From Arcobacter sp. (GTDB lineage: Bacteria; Campylobacterota; Campylobacteria; Campylobacterales; Arcobacteraceae): a stretch of DNA of 58,503 bases. The notes under the pieces are model-generated. The model was given only the letters and a program-made list of their open reading frames with translations, did no database searches and was not told the origin of the DNA. The position numbers were made by a program, and so were the translations under genes. Shown piece after piece: positions 1 to 8,117 of this stretch; within the stretch, counting starts at the first letter, position 1; each line of letters begins with the position of its first letter. The stretch is taken from positions 1-58,503 of the forward strand of contig QKDL01000011.1 in the NCBI GenBank assembly GCA_003252105.1. Reading direction: 5' to 3'.

Positions 1-155
1 ATCTTGTATATAAAAATTCTTTTATAATTATAATCTTTATATATATCTCTCATTTTATGTAAATTCCCCTTATAGAATTATTTAGAAAAAAATAATTCAA
101 TCTTATGTAAATACAATAGTGTTAAAATACTAAAATTTCATATTTAAGGAAAATA

Positions 156-921
156 ATGAAAGTTGTGTTAACAATAGCAGGAAGTGACAGCAGCGGTGGT
201 GCTGGTATTCAAGCAGATTTAAAAACCTTTGAAGCTTTTGGCGTATTTGGATGTACTGCCCTTACAGTTTTAACAGCCCAAAATACAAAAGGTGTAACTG
301 ATATATATGAAATCTCTCCTGAATTTGTAAAAAACCAAATCAAAGCTGTTTTAGATGATTTTGATGTGGCAGCAATAAAAATAGGTATGCTTTTTTCAAA
401 TGATATAATAGATTCTGTAAAAGATATCATCAAAGATTTAGATATAATTTATCTCAAAAGCTGGTTCAAAACTTTTAAATGATGATGCGGTTGAAAATCT
501 AAAATCTTTATTTCAATACTCTACAATCATCACACCAAACTTATTTGAAGCAAAAGCTTTATTTGAATATGAGGCTTTAAATGAAACAGCTATAAAAAAT
601 ATTGAAAAACTTCCTTGTAAAGTAGTAATAAAAAATGATAAATTAGTAAAAGATGATGAAATTTTGAGTTTAGATACACTTTTTGAAAATGGAAATAAAA
701 AAGTGTTTTATACAAAACTAATAGATACAATAAATACACATGGTACAGGGTGTAGTTTTTCAAGTGCTATTGCTGCAAATATTGCATTAGGTAAAACTAT
801 AGAAGAATCTATCAAAACTGCAAAAGAGTTTATATATAAAGCAGTCAACAATGCACCTAACATTGGTCATGGTATTGGACCAATAGCACACAAAATTGGT
901 GCACAAAAACTAAATAAGTAG
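156..921 (+). pseudogene. thiD: thiD, hydroxymethylpyrimidine (phosphate) kinase, broken by an internal deletion/frameshift
   Basis: ThiD phosphorylates HMP and HMP-P in thiamine synthesis. The N-terminal part (156 to about 450) has the family start with AGSDSSGGAGIQADLKTF. The C-terminal part continues in another frame from about 454 (SKAGSKLLNDDAVENL) to 921 and keeps the NTHGTGCSFSSA anion-hole motif. At the join, the segment that normally reads roughly VLDPVM is missing, and the frame changes between DLDI and SKAG. This looks like loss of about 20-30 bases rather than a single-base error. The two parts together are about 253 residues against roughly 265 for the family. RBS AAGGA lies just before 156. 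The product is probably inactive unless this is an assembly fault. The next gene follows after 6 bases. Confidence 0.85.
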
Positions 922-927
922 GATAAA

Positions 928-1290
928 ATGAAAGCATTAGTATTTATAGCACATGGAAGTAAAAAAGAGTTATCAAACCAAGAGTTCATCTCAATGGTAA
1001 ACTCTATTAAACAAAAAGATAAAAATTATGATTTTATAGAAGCCTCTTTTTTAGAGTTGGCAACTCCTGATATAAAAAGCTGTTCAGAAACACTTATAAA
1101 AAAAGGGGTTCAAAAGATATATTATTATCCATTTTTTCTCAATTCGGGACGTCATGTAGTAAGTGATATTCCAAATATAATCGAGGAGTTAAAATCCCAA
1201 TATAAAAATATAGAGTTTGAACTATTAAAACATTTTGGAAGTTCTGAGTTTATAGAAGAGATTATCATAAAAGATATCTCTAAAATATAA
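928..1290 (+). CDS. CbiX/SirB-type sirohydrochlorin chelatase, short form
   Basis: A 120-residue single-domain chelatase. The N terminus LVFIAHGSKK carries the HGS motif whose histidine binds metal in CbiX/SirB proteins, and YYYPFFLNSGRHVVSDIP is the second conserved block with its own histidine. The family inserts cobalt, iron or nickel into sirohydrochlorin. The length fits the small CbiXS type, which acts as a homodimer. The start ATG follows AGGATAAA, which overlaps the thiD stop, so the two were probably co-transcribed. The metal, and so the role in sirohaem or cobalamin supply, cannot be read from sequence. Confidence 0.75.
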   Translation: MKALVFIAHGSKKELSNQEFISMVNSIKQKDKNYDFIEASFLELATPDIKSCSETLIKKGVQKIYYYPFFLNSGRHVVSDIPNIIEELKSQYKNIEFELLKHFGSSEFIEEIIIKDISKI

Positions 1291-1359
1291 ACTTACATTT
1301 TTTTACTACAAAAGTAATCAATTTATTTGTAAACTACATATTATCATAAAGGAGAACCT

Positions 1360-1629
1360 ATGTTAAAAGAATTAATCTACACAACAATTGGTGCAAGTGC
1401 AGTTATGAGGGAAAAAATTGAAGAAGAGATGAAAATCTTAGAGAAAAAAGGCAAAATCAAAAAAGAGGATGCAAAAGATTTCATAAAGAAGCTTGAGAAA
1501 AAAGGTAAGCTAGAAGAGAAAAGATTAAAAAAAGAGATCCGTGGTCATCTAAAAGAGTTGATAAATGAATTAGGTTTAGTTACAAAAAAAGATTTAGAAA
1601 AATTCAAAGAAGAACTAAAAAAACAATAG
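1360..1629 (+). CDS. Small helical phasin-like protein
   Basis: This 89-residue, very lysine- and glutamate-rich protein is almost wholly helical, with heptad-like spacing from about residue 17 to the end. A short hydrophobic N terminus (LIYTTIGASAV) precedes the helix. It resembles the small phasin-like/PHA-granule proteins often found beside UbiB-family kinases, and a UbiB-like kinase lies two genes downstream. A strong AAAGGAGA site precedes ATG 1360. The pdxH start is 8 bases after its stop, so they form an operon. The function is inferred only from composition and context; it could be a membrane-associated coiled-coil partner of the kinase. Confidence 0.55.
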   Translation: MLKELIYTTIGASAVMREKIEEEMKILEKKGKIKKEDAKDFIKKLEKKGKLEEKRLKKEIRGHLKELINELGLVTKKDLEKFKEELKKQ

Positions 1630-1637
1630 GAATCAAT

Positions 1638-2276
1638 ATGGCTGATTTGTCAAAAATGAGACAAGAGTATAGTTTAAAAGGTTTAGATATAGAAGATCTA
1701 AATCAAAACCCTTTTGAACAGTTTGAACTTTGGTTTCAAAATGCTTTAGAAGCAAACCTGATTGAACCAAATGCCTTCACTCTTGCAACAGTAGGAAAAG
1801 ATTTGAGACCTAGTCAAAGAACAGTTCTACTCAAAATGTATGATAAAAAAGGTTTTAGATTTTTTTCAAACTATAATAGTAAAAAATCATTGCAAATAGA
1901 TGAGAATCCTTATGTTTCTGCTCATTTTGCTTGGCTTGGTTTAGAAAGACAGGTAAGAATCGAAGGTGAAATCAAAAAGATATCAAAAGGTGAATCTTTT
2001 AAATATTTTTTATCTCGTCCAAGGGGTAGTCAAATTGGAGCTTGGGTTTCTCATCAAAGCAAAGTTGTAAACTCTAGAACAATTTTAGAAACAAAGTTTG
2101 ATGAGATGAGAAATAAATTTGCCAATGGAGAGGTTCCTTTCCCATCTTTTTGGGGTGGATATGAGATTATTCCAACATATTTTGAATTTTGGCAAGGTGG
2201 ATTAAATCGACTTCATGATAGATTTGTTTATGAATTGATAAATAACAATTGGCAAATATCAAGATTGGAACCATAA
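1638..2276 (+). CDS. pdxH: Pyridoxamine 5'-phosphate oxidase
   Basis: PdxH is an FMN enzyme that oxidises pyridoxine or pyridoxamine phosphate to pyridoxal 5'-phosphate with O2. The 212-residue length matches the family. Recognisable blocks are the FMN-binding PSQRTVLLKMYDKKGFRFF and NYNSKKSLQIDENP, then FLSRPRGSQIGAWVSHQS and the C-terminal block WQGGLNRLHDRF ending in RLEP, which forms the substrate and dimer site. RBS AGGAATCA precedes ATG. It sits in a short plus-strand operon with the phasin-like gene and probably the UbiB-like kinase. All signature residues appear intact. Confidence 0.95.
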   Translation: MADLSKMRQEYSLKGLDIEDLNQNPFEQFELWFQNALEANLIEPNAFTLATVGKDLRPSQRTVLLKMYDKKGFRFFSNYNSKKSLQIDENPYVSAHFAWLGLERQVRIEGEIKKISKGESFKYFLSRPRGSQIGAWVSHQSKVVNSRTILETKFDEMRNKFANGEVPFPSFWGGYEIIPTYFEFWQGGLNRLHDRFVYELINNNWQISRLEP

Positions 2277-2365
2277 AATTTTTTTACAAGAATAAAGGAT
2301 AAATTATCAAAAATTATTCACCCTTTAGAATATTCAAAGTTTTTTTATTTTTATTAACAATCTAT

Positions 2366-3844
2366 ATGGTTATAAAAAAAAGAGATAGATTTTTAATCTT
2401 TAAACCTTTAAAACCTAAAAGATTGAAAAAATATATCTTAGATTTGGGTGCAAGTTTTATAAAGCTAGCTCAAGTATTAGCTACTAGAGCAGATTTTTTC
2501 TCAAAAGAGTATTTAGAAGAGTTAAAATCTTTACATGATCAAATCCCACCTATGAATCAAAAGAGATTTGATGAAGTTTTTAATATAGCTTTTAAAGATA
2601 AAGAGATTTTTAAAGAGTTTGATAAAGAGCCAATTGCATCCGCTTCTATTGGTCAAGTACATATTGCATATTTGCAAAATGGTAAAAAAGTTGCAGTAAA
2701 ATTAAGACGTTATGGGATAAAAAAACAAGTCTTAGCAGATATAAAAATCATCAGCTTTTTTAATAAACTATTCAATCCCCTATTCTCTTCATATACTAAA
2801 AACTCAATTGATGCAGTCGTAAATGAATTTTCTAAAATGATAGTTCAAGAAGTCAGTCTAAATCAAGAGTTACAAAACTTGAAAAATTTTAAGAAAGTAT
2901 ATAAAAAAGAGAAGATTCGATTTCCAAAGGCTTATAAAAAATACTCTTGTGATGATGCTTTGGTGATGAGTTTTGAAGAAGGTTTTAGATTTGATGATAA
3001 AGAAAATATTTTAAAACATAAAATTGATTTTAAAAAAATCATCTCTACTCTTGTAAACTTTTATACCAAACAAATGTTGATAAATGGATACTTTCATGCT
3101 GATCCACATCCAGGTAATCTTTTTGTTAATACAAAAGGTGAATTGATACTTTTAGATTTTGGTATGGTAAAAACAGTACCAAATGAAAAAAGAGTAGCAA
3201 TTATTGAGCTTATTAAAGCAGCCAATGAACAAGATTATGAAACTTATATAAGTGCTAGTAAAAGATTAGGAACTATTGCTTATGAAGCTCCAACAAGTGA
3301 ATTAGCTGAGTTTACATCTAAGATGTTTGATATCTTTTCAAATGATAATTTAGATAGTCAATCTATGCAAACTTTAGCTTTTGAGGTTTTAGAACAAACT
3401 AGAGATTTACCATTTAAGCTTCCTAGTGATGCCATTTATATTTTAAGAGTTAGTGCAATTATTGAAGGTCTTGGTACTACATATATTGAAAATTTCAATG
3501 GTATTAAAGATATCCTACCAATTTTAATAAACAATATTCCTAAGGCTATTGGGGCAAAAGAATCTATAACTGAAACTTTAATTGAAGAGATAAAAGAGAT
3601 ACCTTTTATAACAAAAGATTTTAAAACTATGATAAAAAGAGCTAGTGAAGGGAACTTAGAGGTTGAAGTTTCTAAAAATCAAATGGAATATATCTTTAAA
3701 GTTTCAAAAGAGTATCTAAAAAGTAGTTTTATCTCTTTTGCTTTTATCTTTGCATCAATCTTTTATCTTCTTTATGGTTTTGAACCTAAAGAGATTTCTA
3801 TTGTTTTATTTTTATTTGGATTCATAAGGCTATTTTATAAATAA
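2366..3844 (+). CDS. ABC1/UbiB/AarF-family atypical kinase
   Basis: UbiB-family proteins are membrane-associated atypical kinases or ATPases that support ubiquinone or other isoprenoid-lipid metabolism. Visible motifs are the N-terminal KxGQ-like KLAQVLATRADFFS (here KLAQ), the alanine-rich ASASIGQVHIA loop, the invariant lysine in KKVAVKLRR, the catalytic NGYFHADPHPGNLF and the metal-binding LLDFGMVK. The C terminus has two hydrophobic segments (about residues 451-490). The frame is open upstream to 2303 and encodes IIKNYSPFRIFKVFLFLLTIY, a plausible missing N terminus. The only start there is an ATT at 2303 behind AAAGGATAA; ATG 2366 has no ribosome site. Campylobacterota use menaquinone, so the substrate is uncertain. 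Confidence 0.85.
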   Translation: MVIKKRDRFLIFKPLKPKRLKKYILDLGASFIKLAQVLATRADFFSKEYLEELKSLHDQIPPMNQKRFDEVFNIAFKDKEIFKEFDKEPIASASIGQVHIAYLQNGKKVAVKLRRYGIKKQVLADIKIISFFNKLFNPLFSSYTKNSIDAVVNEFSKMIVQEVSLNQELQNLKNFKKVYKKEKIRFPKAYKKYSCDDALVMSFEEGFRFDDKENILKHKIDFKKIISTLVNFYTKQMLINGYFHADPHPGNLFVNTKGELILLDFGMVKTVPNEKRVAIIELIKAANEQDYETYISASKRLGTIAYEAPTSELAEFTSKMFDIFSNDNLDSQSMQTLAFEVLEQTRDLPFKLPSDAIYILRVSAIIEGLGTTYIENFNGIKDILPILINNIPKAIGAKESITETLIEEIKEIPFITKDFKTMIKRASEGNLEVEVSKNQMEYIFKVSKEYLKSSFISFAFIFASIFYLLYGFEPKEISIVLFLFGFIRLFYK

Positions 3845-3857
3845 AAAGGAGTATAAG

Positions 3858-3974
3858 ATGCTTGAAAAAATACTTATTTTACTAACTTTGATTTTTTTAT
3901 CTGGATGTAGTACAAAATACCCACACTTGCCAACTGTTTCAAAAGTTGACATAAAAAAACAAAAGAGTTATTAG
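3858..3974 (+). CDS. Very small lipoprotein (38 residues)
   Basis: ATG 3858 follows an AAAAGGAGTATAAG ribosome site 13 bases after the kinase stop. The peptide starts MLEKILILLTLIFLSGCSTK: a hydrophobic signal of about 13 residues and a lipobox LSGC, with the acylated cysteine at residue 17. Only about 21 residues remain after cleavage (ending IKKQKSY). It may be an entericidin-like or anchoring lipoprotein, or a decayed larger one; no function is evident. It is co-directional with its neighbours and 10 bases before the next ATG. Confidence 0.65.
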   Translation: MLEKILILLTLIFLSGCSTKYPHLPTVSKVDIKKQKSY

Positions 3975-3984
3975 AGAAAAGACT

Positions 3985-4233
3985 ATGAAATACTACTATG
4001 ATATAAAAGAGGCAACAAAAGCCTGTGCTAAAGGTGAAGAACTGATTTTTGCTATAAATGAGAAAAACAGATACTCTTTATTTTTATTTACTTTTTATCA
4101 ATACAAATATAAAACAAACAAAGAGTTTAAACATATCTCCTATCAAAAACCAAAAGATTTGCTCTACTATTTTTTAAGATTAGTTTCAAGAATCTCCTTA
4201 GGATACTATAAACTAACATATGATTATAAATAG
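3985..4233 (+). CDS. Hypothetical basic, tyrosine-rich protein
   Basis: An 82-residue protein starting MKYYYDIKEATKACAKGEE, rich in Tyr, Lys and Phe, with no signal peptide or clear membrane span. I do not recognise the family. It is preceded by the small lipoprotein gene (10-base gap) and a weak AGAGAAAAG ribosome site, and is probably the last gene of the kinase transcript. The following 56 bases hold an A/T-rich hairpin-poor stretch and the promoter of the radical SAM gene. Confidence 0.55.
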   Translation: MKYYYDIKEATKACAKGEELIFAINEKNRYSLFLFTFYQYKYKTNKEFKHISYQKPKDLLYYFLRLVSRISLGYYKLTYDYK

Positions 4234-4275
4234 TATGGCAATTTGCAATATTTTCTAATAAAAGGAAAATATTTT

Positions 4276-4281
4276 TATAAA
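4276..4281 (+). promoter_or_regulatory. -10-like box 8 bases before the radical SAM gene ATG
   Basis: TATAAA lies 8 bases before ATG 4290. The nearest purine-rich site (AAAGGAAAA, 4261-4269) is more than 20 bases from the ATG, so the transcript may be leaderless or nearly so. Confidence 0.4.
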
Positions 4282-4289
4282 ATAGTATC

Positions 4290-5528
4290 ATGAAAAAAGA
4301 TATTTTTGAAAAGATGGAAATACTTGCAGATAGTGCAAAATATGATGTATCATGTAGTTCAAGTGGAAGTGACAACAACTACAAAACAGGACAAATTGGA
4401 GCTACACATAAAAGTGGGATATGTCATACTTTTACTGCTGATGGTAGATGCGTTTCTTTACTAAAGGTTTTACTTACAAATTATTGTATTTATGATTGTG
4501 CTTATTGTATAAATAGAAAATCAAATGAGATAAAAAGAGCTGCTTTTGCCCCAAGAGAACTTGCTGATATTACTATCAATTTTTATAAAAGAAACTATAT
4601 AGAGGGTTTGTTTTTAAGTAGTGGTATTATTGATAGTGAAGATCATACTATGAATCTTCTTTTAAGAACACTAAAAATACTTAGAAATGAGTATAAATTC
4701 AATGGCTATATCCATGTAAAACTGATCCCAGGAAGTGATGAAAAACTCATAGAACAAGTTGTGGCTTTAGCAAATAGAGTTAGCTCAAATATTGAACTTC
4801 CAAGTGATAACTCCTTAAAACTTCTTGCTCCAAATAAAACCAAAGATATGGTTTTGCAACCTTTAAAACTAGCAAGAGATATAAGCCTAGAAAAAGATAC
4901 AAAACCTATTGGAATGAGTACACAACTAATAGTTGGAGCAACTCCTGAAAGTGACAAAGATATTTTGAAGTTAAGCTCAACTTTATACGACAAAGCTTTA
5001 TTAAAAAGGGTTTATTATAGTGCCTATATTCCTGTAAATGATGATAAAAACCTACCTTCTATTATAAATAAACCTCCTCTTTTAAGAGAACATAGACTTT
5101 ATCAAGCAGATTGGCTTCTTAGGTTTTATCAGTTTTCTTGGGATGAGATTGTAAATGATGAAACTCCAAATTTAGATGAAGAGTTAGACCCAAAAAGTTT
5201 TTGGGCATTAAATAACTTGCAATATTTTCCTATGGAGATAAACAAAGTAAGTTTAGATGAGCTTATTAGAATCCCTGGTATTGGAGTAAGAGGAGCTTAT
5301 AAAATCCTAAGAGCTAGACGTTATAAATCTTTGGATTTTGATGATTTGATTAAATTAAAAATCTCATTAAAAAGAGCAAAATATTTTATAACATGTAAAG
5401 GAAAATACCAAAAAGAGATACCTTTTTATCAAGAAAATATAAAACTAGCTTTGATAAAACCTACAAAAAAAATAATACAACCCTCACTTTTTGATATAGA
5501 TTATAGTGCTATAACAGGTGAGATATGA
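4290..5528 (+). CDS. Putative DNA modification/repair radical SAM protein
   Basis: A 412-residue radical SAM protein with the cluster motif CX3CX2C at C66, C70 and C73 (NYCIYDCAYC), preceded by the family-typical KSGICHTFTADGRCVSLLKVL. Around residues 325-365 IRIPGIGVRGAYKILRARRY is a helix-hairpin-helix DNA-binding element, matching the family annotated as putative DNA modification/repair radical SAM proteins. Its stop overlaps the start of the partner gene by 4 bases, the usual arrangement for this pair. The chemistry on DNA has not been established to my knowledge. No alternative start with a better ribosome site is visible. Confidence 0.9.
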   Translation: MKKDIFEKMEILADSAKYDVSCSSSGSDNNYKTGQIGATHKSGICHTFTADGRCVSLLKVLLTNYCIYDCAYCINRKSNEIKRAAFAPRELADITINFYKRNYIEGLFLSSGIIDSEDHTMNLLLRTLKILRNEYKFNGYIHVKLIPGSDEKLIEQVVALANRVSSNIELPSDNSLKLLAPNKTKDMVLQPLKLARDISLEKDTKPIGMSTQLIVGATPESDKDILKLSSTLYDKALLKRVYYSAYIPVNDDKNLPSIINKPPLLREHRLYQADWLLRFYQFSWDEIVNDETPNLDEELDPKSFWALNNLQYFPMEINKVSLDELIRIPGIGVRGAYKILRARRYKSLDFDDLIKLKISLKRAKYFITCKGKYQKEIPFYQENIKLALIKPTKKIIQPSLFDIDYSAITGEI

Positions 5529-6253
5529 TTTTGATATATGATGGGAGCTTTGAAGGTTTTTTAACTTTGGTTTATGATGTATATTATAAAAAACTAAAAG
5601 TAACTAAGATATATAAAACCTCTGTAAATGAGTTAATCATGGAAGAGATTTATGAAGTATTTACAGACTCTGAAAAGTCAGAAAAAGTATACAATGCTTT
5701 AAAAAACACTTTTGATAAAAAAGCTTTTGAACTAATAGTTAATATTTTTATGTGTGATAATAAAGAGTTTGAAATAAAACTACTAAAATATATAATTTTA
5801 GGCTTTAAAAATAAAAAAGAACTTTTTAATATAAATAACCAAGAGGTATTTTATCTGCAAAATTTAGAGAAAGAACTTTTTAGATTAGTACATAAAATGT
5901 ATGGATTTGTTAGATTTCAAGAACTTGACGATGGAACTTTATATGCTAAAATTGAAACAAAATTTAATATAGTCTATTTTTTAGGGAAACATTTTTTTAA
6001 AAGATTAAATAACCAAAACTTTATCATACACGATGTACCTAGAAAACTAGCTTTCATAAAAAACAACTTGGATTGCAGTATCCAAAACGTAAGCTCATTT
6101 GAGGAACCAAAACTTTCAAATGATGAAGAAAAATTTGATAGTTTATGGAAGAGTTTTTTTAATGCTGTTAGCATAAAAGAAAGAGAAAATAAAAAATGTC
6201 AACAAAACTTTGTACCGCTACTTTATCGAACTTTTATGAACGAATTTAATTAA
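5525..6253 (+). CDS. Partner of the radical SAM protein, DUF4130/TIGR03915-type DNA metabolism protein
   Basis: A 242-residue protein with the family N terminus ILIYDGSFEGFLTLVYDVY, a central region, and the conserved VHKMYGFVRFQELDDGTLYA block followed by FFKRLNNQNFIIHD and a helical tail. These proteins occur almost always next to the radical SAM protein encoded here, and the 4-base overlap implies translational coupling. The pair is assigned to DNA modification or repair on association only. Its C terminus (VPLLYRTFMNEFN) is complete. Confidence 0.85.
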   Translation: MILIYDGSFEGFLTLVYDVYYKKLKVTKIYKTSVNELIMEEIYEVFTDSEKSEKVYNALKNTFDKKAFELIVNIFMCDNKEFEIKLLKYIILGFKNKKELFNINNQEVFYLQNLEKELFRLVHKMYGFVRFQELDDGTLYAKIETKFNIVYFLGKHFFKRLNNQNFIIHDVPRKLAFIKNNLDCSIQNVSSFEEPKLSNDEEKFDSLWKSFFNAVSIKERENKKCQQNFVPLLYRTFMNEFN

Positions 6254-6294
6254 ATGTAATCAAATTGTTATAAACACCTAATAAAATTACATTT
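6252..6294 (+). terminator. Possible hairpin terminator after the radical SAM operon
   Basis: AAATGTAAT and ATTACATTT form a 9-base inverted repeat with a 25-base loop, followed by TTTATT. The long loop makes it weak. Confidence 0.35.
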
Positions 6295-6314
6295 TTATTA
6301 CAAGGGGTTCATTT

Positions 6315-8117
6315 TTGACAAAAATAATTAATAATAATTTCTTAAATAGCCAAGAACTAAATCTTTTATATATTGATGAAAGAAATATAATAAGTATTCA
6401 ATCAATAGAAATATTTAAAAAATACTTTAAAAATATATTTTTCAGTCTAAATGAGAATAATATTATAAATGAATTACAAAAAAAACAAATAGACTTGATA
6501 TTTGTAAACATAGACTTAAAAACTTTTAATATCTTTAAACTACTAAAAAAAATCAAAAAAATAAACAAAGATATTCCTATTGTTATCTATTCATCTGATA
6601 ATCAAACAAAACAACTAATCAAAGCTATTCAACTTGGTATCAATGATTATATAAAAAGACCTTTAAAAAAAGATGCAATAGATAAATTGATAAATAAATT
6701 AGATAAAGAAAAAGTATTTTTAAAAAAAGAGTATCCATTAAAAGAGTTTGAAAAAATGATTTTAAAAAGTTCTATTGTTACAAAAATAGATTTACATGGA
6801 AATATAAAATATATCAATGAGAATTTTTGTAATCTAACTGGCTTTAAAAAAGAGGAACTAATAAACAAACTTTATAGCACAATTTTATGTAAAAAAGAAA
6901 ATATAAAATCTTTAAAATCTATATATAAAAACGTTGACAACTCAAGATTTATATGGAAAGGTAAAATCAAAATCACAAATAAATTTGGCAAAAAACTATA
7001 CCTTTTTACTACTATTACACCAATATATAATAAAAATAGAGAGATTACTAATATTTTAGCAGCACATATTGATATCACTTTTGAAGAAAATCAAAAAGAA
7101 CATTTCAAAAATCAACTGATTTCTAAAACTTTTGACTTGAATTATGCATTGAGATTAAATAACCAATACGAAATGGCAATTAATGAAAGTAATATCTTAT
7201 CAAAAACAGATTTAGATGGAAAAATCACATATGTAAATGATAAATTTTGTGAGATATCTGGATATACAAGAAAAGAGCTAATTGGTAAACCCCATAGTAT
7301 TATACGACACCATGATACTTCTATGGAAATTTTTAACCAGTTATGGAAAACTATCAAATCAGGTAAAACATGGAAAGGTATAATAAAAAATAAAAGAAAA
7401 GATGGTACATCTTATTGGATTTCAACTACACTTATGCCTATAAAAGATAAAAATAACAATATAAAAGAGTTTATAGGTATAAAACACGATTTAACAGAAC
7501 TTTTTAATCTTCATAACGAAATAGAAGAGACTCAAAGAGAGATGTTATATAAAATGGGTGAAGTTAGTGAAAGAAGAAGTAAAGAAACAGGTAACCATGT
7601 AAAAAGAGTTGCTCAATACTCAAAAGATTTAGCTTTGTTATATGGACTTGATGAAAAAGAAGCAAATCTTATCTTTGCTGCTTCTCCTATGCATGATATA
7701 GGAAAAGTTGGTATTCCCGATGAGATACTAAAAAAACCTGATAAACTAGATAGTGAAGAGTTTGAAATAATGAAATCCCATGCAGACATAGGTTATCGCA
7801 TATTAAAAAATTCTAAACGCCCTATTCTTCAAGTAGCATCAATCATAGCAAGAGAACACCATGAAAAATATGATGGTACAGGATATCCTAGAGCTTTAAG
7901 TGGTGAAGATATACATGTCTATGGAAGAATCACAGCTATTGCAGATGTATTTGATGCTTTAGGCTCAAATAGATACTATAAACAGGCATGGGAAGATGAA
8001 AGAATATTTGATTTTTTTAAAAGTCAAAGTGGTAAACACTTTGACCCTAAACTTGTAGATATATTTATGGAAAATATTGATACTTTCTTAAAAACAAGAG
8101 ATGAATTTCAAGATTAA
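6315..8117 (+). CDS. Receiver-PAS-PAS-HD-GYP protein, likely cyclic-di-GMP phosphodiesterase
   Basis: A 600-residue signalling protein read from TTG 6315 behind CAAGGGG. Order: receiver-like domain (about 13-135), PAS 1 (about 150-255), PAS 2 (about 290-395, with KITYVNDKFCEISGYTRKEL), short coiled coil, and HD-GYP (about 410-595). The HD-GYP part has MHDIGKVGIPDEIL (H459, D460), HADIGYRIL and HHEKYDGTGYP, so metal binding and c-di-GMP cleavage look intact. In the receiver, the phosphoacceptor position is N65 (DLIFVNID) although D21/E22 and the conserved lysine (IKRP) remain, so it is probably not phosphorylated there. The PAS domains suggest redox or ligand sensing. It converges with thiI with no gap. 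Confidence 0.88.
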   Translation: MTKIINNNFLNSQELNLLYIDERNIISIQSIEIFKKYFKNIFFSLNENNIINELQKKQIDLIFVNIDLKTFNIFKLLKKIKKINKDIPIVIYSSDNQTKQLIKAIQLGINDYIKRPLKKDAIDKLINKLDKEKVFLKKEYPLKEFEKMILKSSIVTKIDLHGNIKYINENFCNLTGFKKEELINKLYSTILCKKENIKSLKSIYKNVDNSRFIWKGKIKITNKFGKKLYLFTTITPIYNKNREITNILAAHIDITFEENQKEHFKNQLISKTFDLNYALRLNNQYEMAINESNILSKTDLDGKITYVNDKFCEISGYTRKELIGKPHSIIRHHDTSMEIFNQLWKTIKSGKTWKGIIKNKRKDGTSYWISTTLMPIKDKNNNIKEFIGIKHDLTELFNLHNEIEETQREMLYKMGEVSERRSKETGNHVKRVAQYSKDLALLYGLDEKEANLIFAASPMHDIGKVGIPDEILKKPDKLDSEEFEIMKSHADIGYRILKNSKRPILQVASIIAREHHEKYDGTGYPRALSGEDIHVYGRITAIADVFDALGSNRYYKQAWEDERIFDFFKSQSGKHFDPKLVDIFMENIDTFLKTRDEFQD

